From Bradyrhizobium rifense (GTDB lineage Bacteria > Pseudomonadota > Alphaproteobacteria > Rhizobiales > Xanthobacteraceae): DNA of 64,000 nucleotides. Both the position numbers and the translations under genes were made by a program. Where the stretch lies: NCBI RefSeq assembly GCF_008123425.1, contig NZ_VSSS01000011.1, forward strand, positions 62,001 to 126,000. Reading direction: 5' to 3'. This document shows positions 45,049 through 55,100 of the stretch, one piece after another. Position 1 is the first letter of the stretch. Every line of letters starts with the position of its first letter. Below the pieces are notes generated by a model, which saw nothing but the letters and a program-made list of their open reading frames with translations, searched no databases and had not been told where the DNA came from.

Positions 45049-46074
45049 CTACCCCGGAACAGGCGCTTCCGCATCCAGCAGGCGCGCGGCCTTGAGATCG
45101 CTCCAGAGCGCGGCTGGCACTTTGGTGGTCAGCGCTGCCACGTTGCACTCGACCTCCTGCGCATTGTGAGCTCCAAGCACCACGCTAGCGACGGCGGGAT
45201 GACCGAGCGCGAAATGTAGAGCGGCCGTCGGCAGCGCTACGCCATGAGCTGCGCAGATACGCTGGATCTCGGCAACCTTCGAAAGGATCTCGGGCGACGC
45301 ATCCTGATAATTGTACTTGGCGCCCTTGATGGCGCCCGTCGCAAGAATCCCCGAATTGAAGACGCCGCCGAGCAGCACCGCGATGCCCTGCTTCAGCGCC
45401 AGCGGCATGAATTCCTTAAGTGCCGGCTGCTCCAACAGCGAATAGCGGCCGGCGAGCAGCATCACCTCGAAGGATCCGGCCTGTGCAAAGCGCACGCACA
45501 TCTCGGCCTCGTTGACGCCGATGCCGATGCCCGCGACCACACCCTCCCCGCGAAGCTTGTCGAGCGCTACATAGGCCCCGGACATCGCTTCGCGAAACCG
45601 GTCTTCCATCGCGTCCTTGCCATGGGTCCACACATCGACGTCATGGATCAGCAGCAGGTCGATCCGGTCGGTGCCAAGCCGCAACAGCGACTGCTCGACC
45701 GATCGCATGGTGCCGTCATAGGAATAGTCGACCACAGCCCGGTGCGGCTGTCCGCCGACGAATCCGGATCGAGTCTCCGGCTGGTGAAACGGATCCATCC
45801 AGCGACCGGTCTTGGTGCAAAGCACCACGTCCCTGCGCGGCACGCGGCGGAGCGCCGTCCCGCAGCGATGCTCCGACAGGCCATTGCCATAGTGTGGCGA
45901 TGTATCGAGCAGATTGACGCCGAGCTCGAAGGCGCGGCTTGCGGCGGCAATCGCAGTCTGGTCGTCGAGTTCGAGAAAGAGATCGCCGAGCGGCGCGGTT
46001 CCAAATCCGAGGATGGAGGCTTCGAGCCCGGTCCGGCCGAGGGGACGGCGCGGCAATGCTGATTGTGAAACCAT
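45049..46074 (-). CDS. aldo/keto reductase (D-threo-aldose/L-fucose dehydrogenase-like)
   Basis: 341 residues. Motifs: LGRTGLEASILGFGTAPLGD, NLLDTSPHYGNGLSEHRCGT with the catalytic Asp and Tyr, LCTKTGRWMDPF with the Lys, DLLLIHDVDVWTHG with the His, and the cofactor region near HPAVASVVLGAHNAQEVECN. The subfamily oxidises L-fucose, D-arabinose or pyridoxal with NAD(P). It stands alone beside the broken sugar importer, so it may be a survivor of the same sugar locus. Confidence 0.9.
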   Translation of the reverse strand: MVSQSALPRRPLGRTGLEASILGFGTAPLGDLFLELDDQTAIAAASRAFELGVNLLDTSPHYGNGLSEHRCGTALRRVPRRDVVLCTKTGRWMDPFHQPETRSGFVGGQPHRAVVDYSYDGTMRSVEQSLLRLGTDRIDLLLIHDVDVWTHGKDAMEDRFREAMSGAYVALDKLRGEGVVAGIGIGVNEAEMCVRFAQAGSFEVMLLAGRYSLLEQPALKEFMPLALKQGIAVLLGGVFNSGILATGAIKGAKYNYQDASPEILSKVAEIQRICAAHGVALPTAALHFALGHPAVASVVLGAHNAQEVECNVAALTTKVPAALWSDLKAARLLDAEAPVPG

Positions 46075-46552
46075 GGTGGATTGCTGCCCTTCTCCGCGCC
46101 TCGATGGCGCGCTGGTCTCGTTGGCGGTGCGCGCAGCGTATGACTTTGCCGTTACGTGTCAACGCGAAGAATGCGTCCACTGCGCAAAGCAGTTCCGCTG
46201 CCACGATTGAGTTGCCAAGCATAGCCGAAACCAGCATGCGGGCGCCTCACGACCTGCAGCAATAAGGAGGAACTATGCTCCCCCATGTCACGCACGATGC
46301 GCGCTTTGAACGCCTGGTCTTCGGTCATGCCAATCTCGAAAAGCACCGGCTGGGCGCGGTCAAAGCAGTCAGCGCGACGAGCAGCGCCCGAGCCAAGCCA
46401 CCTACCGTCACGGCGCGAGGGCCAAGCGTCCACCCAATATTCATCAAGTCTCCATCTTGGTTCAGCGACGTTCCTGGCTGTTCCTCACCAACGGCAATGA
46501 TAACCGCAAAAGTACGCCTTCCCGTGCTCAAGATTCTCGATCTGAGGGTGGA
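46075..46552. other. intergenic, no confident gene
   Basis: 478 bases. The minus strand has a 39-codon frame (46325-46444) beginning MNIGWTLGPRAVTVGGLARA with a hydrophobic stretch and a GGAG 5 bases ahead of its ATG. The plus strand has GGAGGAACT before an ATG at 46275, but that frame reads like a shadow. Neither resembles a family I know, so I list no gene. Confidence 0.4.
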
Positions 46553-47380
46553 TCAGGGAGAGGGCGCCTTGGTCGGCGTTATCGAACGTCTCGCCGGCAT
46601 CAATTGAAACTCTCCATCGACCTTCACCGATTTCTCGATGGTGATAAGGTACTTACAATTCGGCGACTTGAGTTCCGTCATATATCGTCGGTTGCCATCC
46701 GTGCTGCTTTCGAGAGAGCCGCCGAAATTCTTGTTCGGTCCGCCCCCCTCAATCTGATCGGGAATGACATGGATCGGCATGACAAAGCGCATTTTGTCAT
46801 TCGAGTAATAGAACATTCCAGTCGCAGAAAAGCAGGTGTCCTCAGAATCGGAGAATGTCCCCATCCATATCCGAAGCTCCGGGCTATTCACCTCTACCGA
46901 AGGCTTATTGTCGAATGGCACGATTTGATAGTCTCCGCCTTTCCGAATTGTTTTTTCTACAGTCGCCCGGTAGATGCAGCTGTCGGATTTGATCTCAAAG
47001 ATCAATTGTCGGCTGTCATCCGTCAGCGTGGCCCTCGCCCCGGCCAAGTTTTGATTGGATTCGCTGCCGGCGAGCGGCATGACAAAACGAATACGATCGC
47101 TGGAGAAAAGGAACATTCCGGTTCCATAACCGCAAGCTCCATTCGGTTCGTCGTAATAAGGTCCCCAAGAAACAAGATTGAACCCAGGAGTCTCGGTACT
47201 GGTCCCGGCGCTCCGTTCCGGAGATCGTTGCGGCGCTAAGAACTCACGGAATCGCATATCTTGGGCCGCCGCCTGCGAACACACGCTGGAAGCGATGAGT
47301 GTTGCCAACACCCACGCGCCTCGCAGGAGCCGCAAAAGACGCTTCGAGCGAACGTCTCGTTCATCCGTGCGCAAGGCCAC
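46553..47380 (-). CDS. secreted hypothetical protein with two similar halves
   Basis: 275 residues from a GTG at 47380 with GGGAG just ahead; TTG starts at 47398 and 47374 are possible. An N-terminal signal-like stretch (LLRGAWVLATLIASSVCSQA, cleavage near AQD) precedes two related units. Unit one has GACGYGTGMFLFSSDRIRFV; unit two has DTCFSATGMFYYSNDKMRFV. Each is followed by a Cys-containing strand (IKSDSCIYRATVEKTIRKGG and LKSPNCKYLITIEKSVKVDG). Conserved Cys pairs suggest disulfides in the periplasm. No known family; its lower GC and isolated position hint at an accessory gene. Confidence 0.7.
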   Translation of the reverse strand: MALRTDERDVRSKRLLRLLRGAWVLATLIASSVCSQAAAQDMRFREFLAPQRSPERSAGTSTETPGFNLVSWGPYYDEPNGACGYGTGMFLFSSDRIRFVMPLAGSESNQNLAGARATLTDDSRQLIFEIKSDSCIYRATVEKTIRKGGDYQIVPFDNKPSVEVNSPELRIWMGTFSDSEDTCFSATGMFYYSNDKMRFVMPIHVIPDQIEGGGPNKNFGGSLESSTDGNRRYMTELKSPNCKYLITIEKSVKVDGEFQLMPARRSITPTKAPSP

Positions 47381-47847
47381 TTTCTCCCTCTCGACCAAGG
47401 AACGGAATTACCAAGTAACAGAACTCCAGGATCAATATCAGGCTCACGTCCGAGAGCAGATTTATGCCACACCCCAATCGGGCATGCTGCAGAATGCTGC
47501 TCGATAGATTTCATATTTGCATCGCGCGATGGGGCAGGGATACGAACCGGTACGCGCGCCGAAGCGAATTGAGCACAAGCGTTCCGATATGGATGACGAC
47601 ATTCCGTTCTAGGTCGCGCCGTCGGGGGCGCCGCACGTTCACGATACCCGGCGTTAACTTGGTCAAGGCGACGCGGGAAGGAGGGTGACAATCTAAGTCA
47701 CTGAAATCTCTGGAGCTCCACTCAGAATAAAGCTGCGAACTCTTATGTTGTTGAAATCGCGATCTGATTTGTAGCGTAGGCTCACGCTAGTGCGGCGTTC
47801 GCAATTTCCGGGTTGGAAGCAGGGCTAAACTTAAGACGTTGAGGCCC
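47381..47847. other. intergenic, nothing recognised
   Basis: 467 bases between two minus-strand genes. It has a mixed base composition with A/T-rich patches around 47700-47780. Open frames on both strands lack ribosome sites or family resemblance. It should hold the promoter of the preceding secreted-protein gene. Confidence 0.45.
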
Positions 47848-50631
47848 TTAGCGGTCGGCGGAGTGTCGGTTCATTTCCTCCAGGAGCTCGCGCATTGCGT
47901 CGAACTGCGTACCAAAGCCTTTCCAGTCGCCGGACCTCAATCGTTCAACGGCCTGATTGTAGCGGTCGAGCGCCTCCCGTGCCTGACTTGCCGACGGGCG
48001 TGTGACAGGCATTTCCTCCGTCCTGCTCGAGGCGACCGGCGCCGAACCGGATTCCGTGAACAGGGCCGACAACGCCTCAGTGAGCGTTTCCTTCATCACG
48101 ACGCGCTCACCATAAGCTGCGATCACGCGCTTCAGCTCCGGCAGGTGTCCGTGCTCCGCCCGCAGATAGAGTGGCGATACATAAAGGATCGAGTTGTCGA
48201 TCGGAATCACAAGCAAATTCGCGCCGCGGATCACCCGCGAGCCCATCTGGTTCCATAGCGTGAGCTGTTGCGAGATCTCGGTGGTCTGATCGATCCGCGC
48301 CTCGATCTGGAACGGCCCGTAGACAAGCTTGTCCTTGGGGAATTCGTAGACGATCAATTTGCCGTAGTCGGGCGCGTCGCAGCGCGCGGCGAGCCACGCG
48401 ATCATGTTGTCGCGGCGGCTCGGTACCATGGGAAGCATGAGGAAGAACTCGGCCTGCGGTTCGCCGGGCAATCGCATGATGATGTAATAGGGGGTCATCG
48501 TCGAGATGCCGTCGCCGCCCGGCTGACGCGGGAATTGCCAGAGATCCTCGCGGTTGTAGAAAACGTCGGCCGCTTCCATGTGGTAGGCTTGGTACAGTCG
48601 GGCCTGAATCAGGAACAGGTCTTCCGGATAGCGAATGTGCTTCCGTAAATCCGGCGGCATCGTCGTGAACGGCTTGAACAAGCTCGGAAAGATGCGCTGG
48701 TAGGTCGCCGCAATCGGGTCGCCGGAATCGATCAGGTAGAAGTCGACAGTCCCGTTATACGCATCAACGACAACCTTCACCGAATTGCGAATGTAGTTGA
48801 GATCGAGACCCTGTGTGGGCTCTGCATACGGGAAATAGGAGTTCGTCGTATAGGCGTCCTGCATCCAGAACATGCGCCCACTGCTGACGACCAGATAAGG
48901 ATCATGATCGAGCCTGAGGAACGGAGCGATCGTGCTCACCCGCTCCTGGATATTGCGCCGGATCATGATTCGGCTGTCGATCGTAATGTAGTCTGAAAGA
49001 ACCAGGTTCGGGTCGTTGAAATAGTAGGCAAACAGCATTCTCGTGGCCATTCCCCCGATCGGGATGCCGCCGGCGCCGCCATAGGCCGCATAGGCGTTCT
49101 CTTTCCCCTTCGGATAATCGAACTCCGGCGTGCTGCTCTTGACGATGACGTAGTCGTCGGTCTGCTCGCCGAAATAGATGCGCGGCTCGTCGAGCCTGGG
49201 ACCGACGTCTGCGACAGGAGGAATATTCCGCAGATAGAAGAGCGGCAGTCCCTCGGCACTCTTACGTGTGACCGGACTCATGACCGCACCGTTGCCGTGG
49301 GTGAACAGCACATGGCGGTTGACCCAGGTCTGCGCGTTCGGCGGCAGCAGGGAGGACCGCAGTTCGCGGGCAGAGAGCATCACGCTCTGGTAGGAGCCAT
49401 CGAGCCAGTAACGATCGACGTCGAGGTCATGGAATTTGTAGTAGGTGCGGATTTCCTGCAGTTGCGCGTAGGTATCCGACAGCGGCAGCCAGTCCCACAG
49501 CCTGATATTTTCAATTGTCGCCTTGTTGGCTTCGAGCACCTCGGGGGAAAGCTTCTGCTCGGCGGTAAACGGCTTGGCTGCGATCTGATCGAGATTATAT
49601 GCCTGCCGGGTGAGCGCGATGTTGCGCTCAATGTAGGGCTTCTCCAGCTCCAACTCGCTTGGTTTGACGAAGAACTGCCGGAATAGCCCAGGGACGACGC
49701 CGGACAGCACGAACGTGCCGACGCCGACGAGCACGATCGCCACGGCCGGAAGCCGGTAGGTGCGAACCCGGATGTTCGCCCAGGCGGCAAGCGCCGCGAT
49801 GATCGAGAGTCCGACCATCAGCCACAGCGCTGGCAGCCCCACATGCACGTCGGTGTAACTCGCGCCGACGACGACGCTATTGTCGACATAGAGCAACAGA
49901 TAGCGGTCGAGAGCATAGGACCAGGCTTTTACCGCGAAGAGAAAACCAAGCAGAGCGGAACCATGAGCGATCGCTGACGGCGATATTGATCGGCGGTAAA
50001 CGTCGTATTCGATGTCTCCGTGCACCCAGTAGATCGCCGCGGCGAAAAGCCCGTTCAGAACGAGCGCGAGCATCATCCAGTTCTTGATGAGGATGTAGGC
50101 GGGCAGCGAGAAGAGATAGAAGCCGATGTCCTTGTTGTAGAGCGGATCGTCTGCGCCATATGGCACCTGATAGACGAACCGCAGGAAGACGCCCCAGTTG
50201 CCGACTTCTGCGGCAGCGATAAGCAGAGCGAGCAAAGCTGCCCCGCCTGCGATCAACCAGGGCCACCGCAGTCGATCGCGCACAAGCGCAAGCAGATCCG
50301 GCGGCGCGTTGCCCGCGGCGCTCCACCCCGGAGCGGCGACAAGCTGCGTCGACCGCCGTCGGGCAAAGCGCAGTGCGAGCCATCCGTTCAACCAAAAGAT
50401 GACGGTGGTTCCCGTCCAGACTGCAAGAAAGATGACGGCTTCGGCGCCGATTGTTGTCCAGAAAACCTGCGGATAACCGATCGAGGAAAACCACAGCCAG
50501 TCGACCAGGAGGTCGCTCGCGAGCGCGAGCAGGATGAGGCAAGTCCCAATGACGACGGCCGCAACCAGGAGCCCGACCACGGCACTTTGCCTTGGTACCT
50601 TCCGTTTGGGTCCGGTAATCCGGATCGTCAT
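47848..50631 (-). CDS. UPF0182-family large membrane protein
   Basis: 927 residues. The N-terminal ~330 residues hold about seven membrane helices (VVGLLVAAVVIGTCLILLAL, EAVIFLAVWTGTTVIFWLNG, and others). The rest is a large soluble domain with family phrases: NIRLWDWLPLSDTYAQLQEI, FHDLDVDRYWLDG, RHVLFTHGNGAVMSPV, IYFGEQTDDYVIV, GLDLNYIRNSVKVVVDAYNG, HIRYPEDLFLIQARLYQAYH, and ANLLVIPIDNSILYVSPLYL. The family (COG1615) is widespread in actinobacteria, cyanobacteria and rhizobia, with no established biochemical role that I can cite. It is transcribed alone. Confidence 0.92.
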   Translation of the reverse strand: MTIRITGPKRKVPRQSAVVGLLVAAVVIGTCLILLALASDLLVDWLWFSSIGYPQVFWTTIGAEAVIFLAVWTGTTVIFWLNGWLALRFARRRSTQLVAAPGWSAAGNAPPDLLALVRDRLRWPWLIAGGAALLALLIAAAEVGNWGVFLRFVYQVPYGADDPLYNKDIGFYLFSLPAYILIKNWMMLALVLNGLFAAAIYWVHGDIEYDVYRRSISPSAIAHGSALLGFLFAVKAWSYALDRYLLLYVDNSVVVGASYTDVHVGLPALWLMVGLSIIAALAAWANIRVRTYRLPAVAIVLVGVGTFVLSGVVPGLFRQFFVKPSELELEKPYIERNIALTRQAYNLDQIAAKPFTAEQKLSPEVLEANKATIENIRLWDWLPLSDTYAQLQEIRTYYKFHDLDVDRYWLDGSYQSVMLSARELRSSLLPPNAQTWVNRHVLFTHGNGAVMSPVTRKSAEGLPLFYLRNIPPVADVGPRLDEPRIYFGEQTDDYVIVKSSTPEFDYPKGKENAYAAYGGAGGIPIGGMATRMLFAYYFNDPNLVLSDYITIDSRIMIRRNIQERVSTIAPFLRLDHDPYLVVSSGRMFWMQDAYTTNSYFPYAEPTQGLDLNYIRNSVKVVVDAYNGTVDFYLIDSGDPIAATYQRIFPSLFKPFTTMPPDLRKHIRYPEDLFLIQARLYQAYHMEAADVFYNREDLWQFPRQPGGDGISTMTPYYIIMRLPGEPQAEFFLMLPMVPSRRDNMIAWLAARCDAPDYGKLIVYEFPKDKLVYGPFQIEARIDQTTEISQQLTLWNQMGSRVIRGANLLVIPIDNSILYVSPLYLRAEHGHLPELKRVIAAYGERVVMKETLTEALSALFTESGSAPVASSRTEEMPVTRPSASQAREALDRYNQAVERLRSGDWKGFGTQFDAMRELLEEMNRHSADR

Positions 50632-50838
50632 GGTTTCAGTATAGCGGAAATGAGAGACGCCCGCCGCTCGATTTTCGCGGTCGGGCGCGCCACACTGAAT
50701 ATATTTGCGAACCCGTATATAATTGCGGATGGAAGACCTATGTTGGGTCTATAGTCAGGCAGCCGCCCATCGTATGGCGAGAGTCTGCAGGGAAGATCTC
50801 ACGGTGGATGGTTTGCATTTTGCACCGGAGGTGATGTC

Positions 50839-51309
50839 ATGGCCATTGCTCCCACGCTCCAGAAATACCTAGCCGCTGAAAACATCCAATACGAGGTGAT
50901 CCCGCACGAACTCAGCATGACGTCCACGCGAACGGCCGAGGCATGCCATATCTCGGGCGACCGCCTCGCCAAGGGCATCGTGTTGCGGCGTGACGGCGAA
51001 TACATGCTGGCCATCTTGCCCGCATCGCATCACCTCCGCCTGTCGGACCTGAGGACAAGTCTCGGCGACAATGTCCACATGGCCGATGTAACCGAGATCA
51101 ATCGGCTGTTCAGCGACTGTGCACACGGTGCAGTTCCTGCCGTCGGCAAATGCTACGGGTTGGATATCATCGTCGACGACAGCATCGAGGCACAGCCGGA
51201 CATCTATATGGAAGCCGGCGATCATGAGACGCTGCTTCATATGGGTCACGCGCAGTTTGCGCGCCTGACGGCCAGCGCGCCGCACGGGCGCTTTAGCGCG
51301 CACGACTGA
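50839..51309 (+). CDS. YbaK/ProX-type aminoacyl-tRNA deacylase family protein
   Basis: 156 residues. The YbaK fold is recognisable in LQKYLAAENIQYEVIPHELS, DRLAKGIVLRRDGEYMLAIL (with the conserved Lys), DCAHGAVPAVGKCYGLDIIV and DIYMEAGDHETLLHMGHAQF. Relatives hydrolyse mischarged tRNAs such as Cys- or Ala-tRNAPro. GGAGG lies about 7 bases before the ATG. It is divergent from the UPF0182 gene. This subgroup is often found near stress or CBS-domain genes, so its exact substrate is open. Confidence 0.85.
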   Translation: MAIAPTLQKYLAAENIQYEVIPHELSMTSTRTAEACHISGDRLAKGIVLRRDGEYMLAILPASHHLRLSDLRTSLGDNVHMADVTEINRLFSDCAHGAVPAVGKCYGLDIIVDDSIEAQPDIYMEAGDHETLLHMGHAQFARLTASAPHGRFSAHD

Positions 51310-51543
51310 GGATTTTGTGCACCGCCCACTGCCTTTGCGATGCTGGGCGGGAACTCGGGTCGCGAAGTCGCAGTTAAATTGTTCAGGAGAGTTGCGGCGA
51401 CAGAGTCGGCGTGCGTCTGGTCGGATCGCCAAGGAATGATGCTTTCTCCTGCGACCTCGCACCCGATCGGTTGTACAGTTCAGAAACTGGGGGTGCTGCT
51501 GCATTGCATCAATGCACCTGAAATCCAGGATCGGAGGCTCGCC

Positions 51544-51963
51544 ATGAAAGTCAAAGACGTGATGCACAAGGGCGTCGACTGGGTCAGCCCCGACACCCCT
51601 CTCACCGAGCTCGCCAAATTGATGCGGGCGCATGACATCGGCTGCATTCCGGTCGGCGAGGACGACAAGCTGGTCGGGATGGTGACCGATCGCGATATCG
51701 TCTGCAAAGGGCTCGCGAGCCACAGCTTCGATGCCGGCCGCGCGACGGCGCGCGATGTGATGACCGAAGGCATTCATTGCTGCCGGGACGACGATGACCT
51801 CGCAAAGGCGATGCATCACATGGAGAAGCTGCAGGTCCGCAGGCTGCCGGTGATCAACAAGAGCAAGCGGATGGTCGGCATCATCAGTCTGGGTGACGTC
51901 AGCCGTTCCGCCTCGGGCGACATGCTGACCGAGACCGTCAGGAGCGTCTCGGCGCATCACTGA
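51544..51963 (+). CDS. CBS-domain pair protein
   Basis: 139 residues from ATG 51544 with GGAGG 6 bases ahead. Two CBS motifs: VKDVMHKGVDWVSPDTPLTE with GCIPVGEDDKLVGMVTDRDI, then ARDVMTEGIHCCRDDDDLAK with VRRLPVINKSKRMVGIISLG. Free-standing pairs bind adenosyl nucleotides and often act in stress responses. The gene lies between the YbaK-type gene and the glutamate dehydrogenase. Confidence 0.9.
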   Translation: MKVKDVMHKGVDWVSPDTPLTELAKLMRAHDIGCIPVGEDDKLVGMVTDRDIVCKGLASHSFDAGRATARDVMTEGIHCCRDDDDLAKAMHHMEKLQVRRLPVINKSKRMVGIISLGDVSRSASGDMLTETVRSVSAHH

Positions 51964-52106
51964 AATTCAGCCAGGGAAATACGGCCGGGCTCCTCTCACG
52001 ATCGCCGCCGATCAGACGTTGAGCGGAGCCCGAGCCATGCGTTTATCGTGCGGCGCAAAAGCACAATCGCGGCTGCGATCGGACGGCCCGGCAAATGGAG
52101 GACACT

Positions 52107-55100
52107 ATGGCTTGGCGTGACGATACAGCCCGTTCAACCCTGATCCGGGATGCAGCGGGAAGCGTGCAGCCGTCCAAGGCTCCCCGGTTTGCCGAGCTTC
52201 TGTTCGGCTACACCAATGTCGAGGACCTCGCCAATCACGATGCCTCGTCGCTGGCCTTCCTGGCGGAACAGTCCTGGGAGCACGTGCAGCGACGCACGGC
52301 CGGCAGCGCCGATATCCGCGTCGTCAATCCGATGATGCCGGACGGGCGCGAGATTTCCGTGGTCGAGATTCTCAACGACAACATGCCTTTCCTGTTCGAT
52401 TCCACCATGGCGGAGCTGGCCGAGCATGGCATCGAAGTCGCCCTCGTCGCTCACCCGATCATCGCGGTGGAGCGCGATGACCAAGGCAAGCTCCTGCGTT
52501 TCTACGGCGAAACGCTGCCGGAGGGAGCAACGGGCGCGCGCGAAAGCCTGATTCACCTCCACATCACCCGCTTGGACGCCGACGCCGATCGCCAAAAGCT
52601 GATCGACGGCCTCACCAGAACGTTGAACGACGTGCGCGCCTGCGTCATCGACTGGCGCGCCATGCGTGACCGCGTCGAGGAAGCGATCAAGACGTTCTCT
52701 TCCAATCCGCCGCCGCTGCCGATCGACGAGGTCGCCGAAGCCAACCAGTTCCTGCAATGGCTCTGCGCGGACAATTTCACTTTCCTCGGCGTGCGCGAAT
52801 TTCGCTTCTCGCCCGACAGCGAGGCGTCGGACGACATCACGACCGGTGAAGGCCTCGGCATCCTCCGCGATCCGGATACGAAGGTCCTGCGCCGCGGTAG
52901 CGAAATGGTGGTGATGACGCCGGAAATCCGCGAGTTCATGCACGAACCCACCCTGCTCATCGTTATCAAGGCCAACGTCTCCAGCCGGGTTCATCGTCGC
53001 ATCCGCATGGATTATGTCGGCATCAAGCTCTATACGCCCGACGGCCGGCTGGAGGGCGAATTGCGGGTCGTCGGCCTGTTCACCTCAGGCGCCTATACCC
53101 GCTCGGCACGACAGATCCCTTATGTCCGCCACAAGGTGACGCGGGTGCTGCAACGCGCCGGCTTCGACCCGAACGGCCATTCCGGCAAGGCGTTCATGCA
53201 TATTCTCGAAGAATATCCGCGTGACGAACTGTTCCAGATCGACGTCGACACGCTCTACGATTTCGTCATGGAGATCCTGATCCTCTACGAGCGCCCGCGC
53301 GTCCGGGCCCTGGCGCGGGTGGACAAGTTCGATCGCTTCGTCTCCATTCTCACCTTCATTCCGCGCGAGAAGTACGACACCGACGTCCGCACGCGCGTCG
53401 GTGCCTTCCTGTCGCAGGTCTACAAGGGGACGCTGTCGGCTTCCTACGTATCGTTCCCTGAAGGCGCGCTTGCGCGCGTCCACTTCATCATCGGGCGCTA
53501 TGAAGGCAAAACGCCCGTCGTCGAGCGCGCCACGCTCGAAGCCGGGATCAGCGCCATTGCCGCGACCTGGGCCGACAAGCTGAAGGCCGCGCTCACCGCG
53601 TCGACCGACGGCATGCGGGCGCGCATGCTCGCCAATCGCTATGCCCAGGCCTTTAGCGGCGGCTATACCGAGGTGTTCGGCGCGGAACAGGTGATCGCCG
53701 ATATCAAGACCGTCGAAAAGCTCACGCCGGCCCGCCCGGTGACGATTTCGGTTCACCGCTTCGAAGGCGAGGACGATCCCAGGCGCTTCGGGCTGAAGGT
53801 GTTCTCCGACGCCGCACCGCTATCGCTGTCCTATCGCGTGCCGGTGATCGAAAATCACGGCCTGCGCGTGGTCAACGAACGCACATATCAGATCGTGCCC
53901 GGCAACAGGCCGGAGCCGGTCTGGCTCCACGAGATGACGATCGAGACCAGCGACGGCCAGCCGATCGAGATCACCCCGGAATTCAGCCATCGCCTGGAAG
54001 CCTCGATCATGGCGGTGGTCACCGATCGCGCCGAATCCGATGGATATAACGCCCTGATCCTGCGCACGGCCCTGGGCTGGCGCGAAGTCTCGACCATCCG
54101 GGCGCTGTCGCGCTATTTGCACCAGATCCGCGCTCCGTTCACCCAGGATTATATGTGGGAGACCTTGCGCAAGAACGCCGCGATCACGGCCAGCCTCGTC
54201 GCGCTGTTCCAGACCCGCCTCGATCCACGCCTCGCCTCCACGGATGCCACGCGCTCGGCACGCGAGACGGCCCTGCTTGCCGAGGTCGAGGAGCAGCTCA
54301 AATCCGTTGCCTCGCTCGACGAAGACCGCATCCTGCGCCGCTTCACCAATCTGGTGCAGGCGACCATCCGCACGAATCTGTGGCAGATCGGCGAGGATGG
54401 ACATCCGCGTCCGGTGATCTCCTTCAAGTTCGACGCGCGCAAGATCGAGGACCTCCCCCCTCCCCGACCGCTCTACGAGATTTTCGTCTATTCACCTCGT
54501 CTCGAAGGCATTCACCTGCGCTTCGGCAAAGTTGCGCGCGGTGGCTTGCGCTGGTCCGATCGGCCGCAGGATTTCCGCACCGAGATCCTCGGCCTGGTGA
54601 AAGCGCAGCAGGTCAAGAACGCCGTGATCGTGCCGGTCGGCGCCAAGGGCGGCTTCGTGCCCAAGCGCCTGCCGCCGCCTTCCAATCGCGACGCCTGGCT
54701 CGCGGAAGGCACCGAGGCCTATCGCATCTTCGTTCGCTCGCTGCTCGAACTCACCGACAATCTCGACGGCGACATCGTCGTGCCGCCCGAATCCACCGTG
54801 CGCCATGACGGCGACGACCCCTACCTCGTCGTGGCCGCCGACAAGGGCACCGCAACCTTCTCCGACATCGCCAACGCGATTTCGGCCGAGAAGAATCATT
54901 GGCTCGGCGACGCCTTCGCCTCCGGCGGCAGCCAGGGCTACGACCACAAGAAGATGGGGATCACGGCGCGCGGCGCCTGGGAAGCGGTCAAGCGCCACTT
55001 CCGCGAGCTGGGCACCGACATCCAGACCGTGCCGTTCACCGTGGTCGGCGTCGGCGACATGTCCGGCGACGTTTTCGGCAATGGCATGCTGCTCTCGCCG

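Noticed and set aside
46275..46607. Plus-strand frame with GGAGG before its ATG
   Set aside because: Despite the good ribosome-site-like sequence, the translation lacks family resemblance and runs into the 3' end of a convergent gene.
50705..50723. TTGCGA and TATAAT upstream of the YbaK-type gene
   Set aside because: Spacing of 7 bases is far too short for one promoter; the TATAAT alone is weak evidence.
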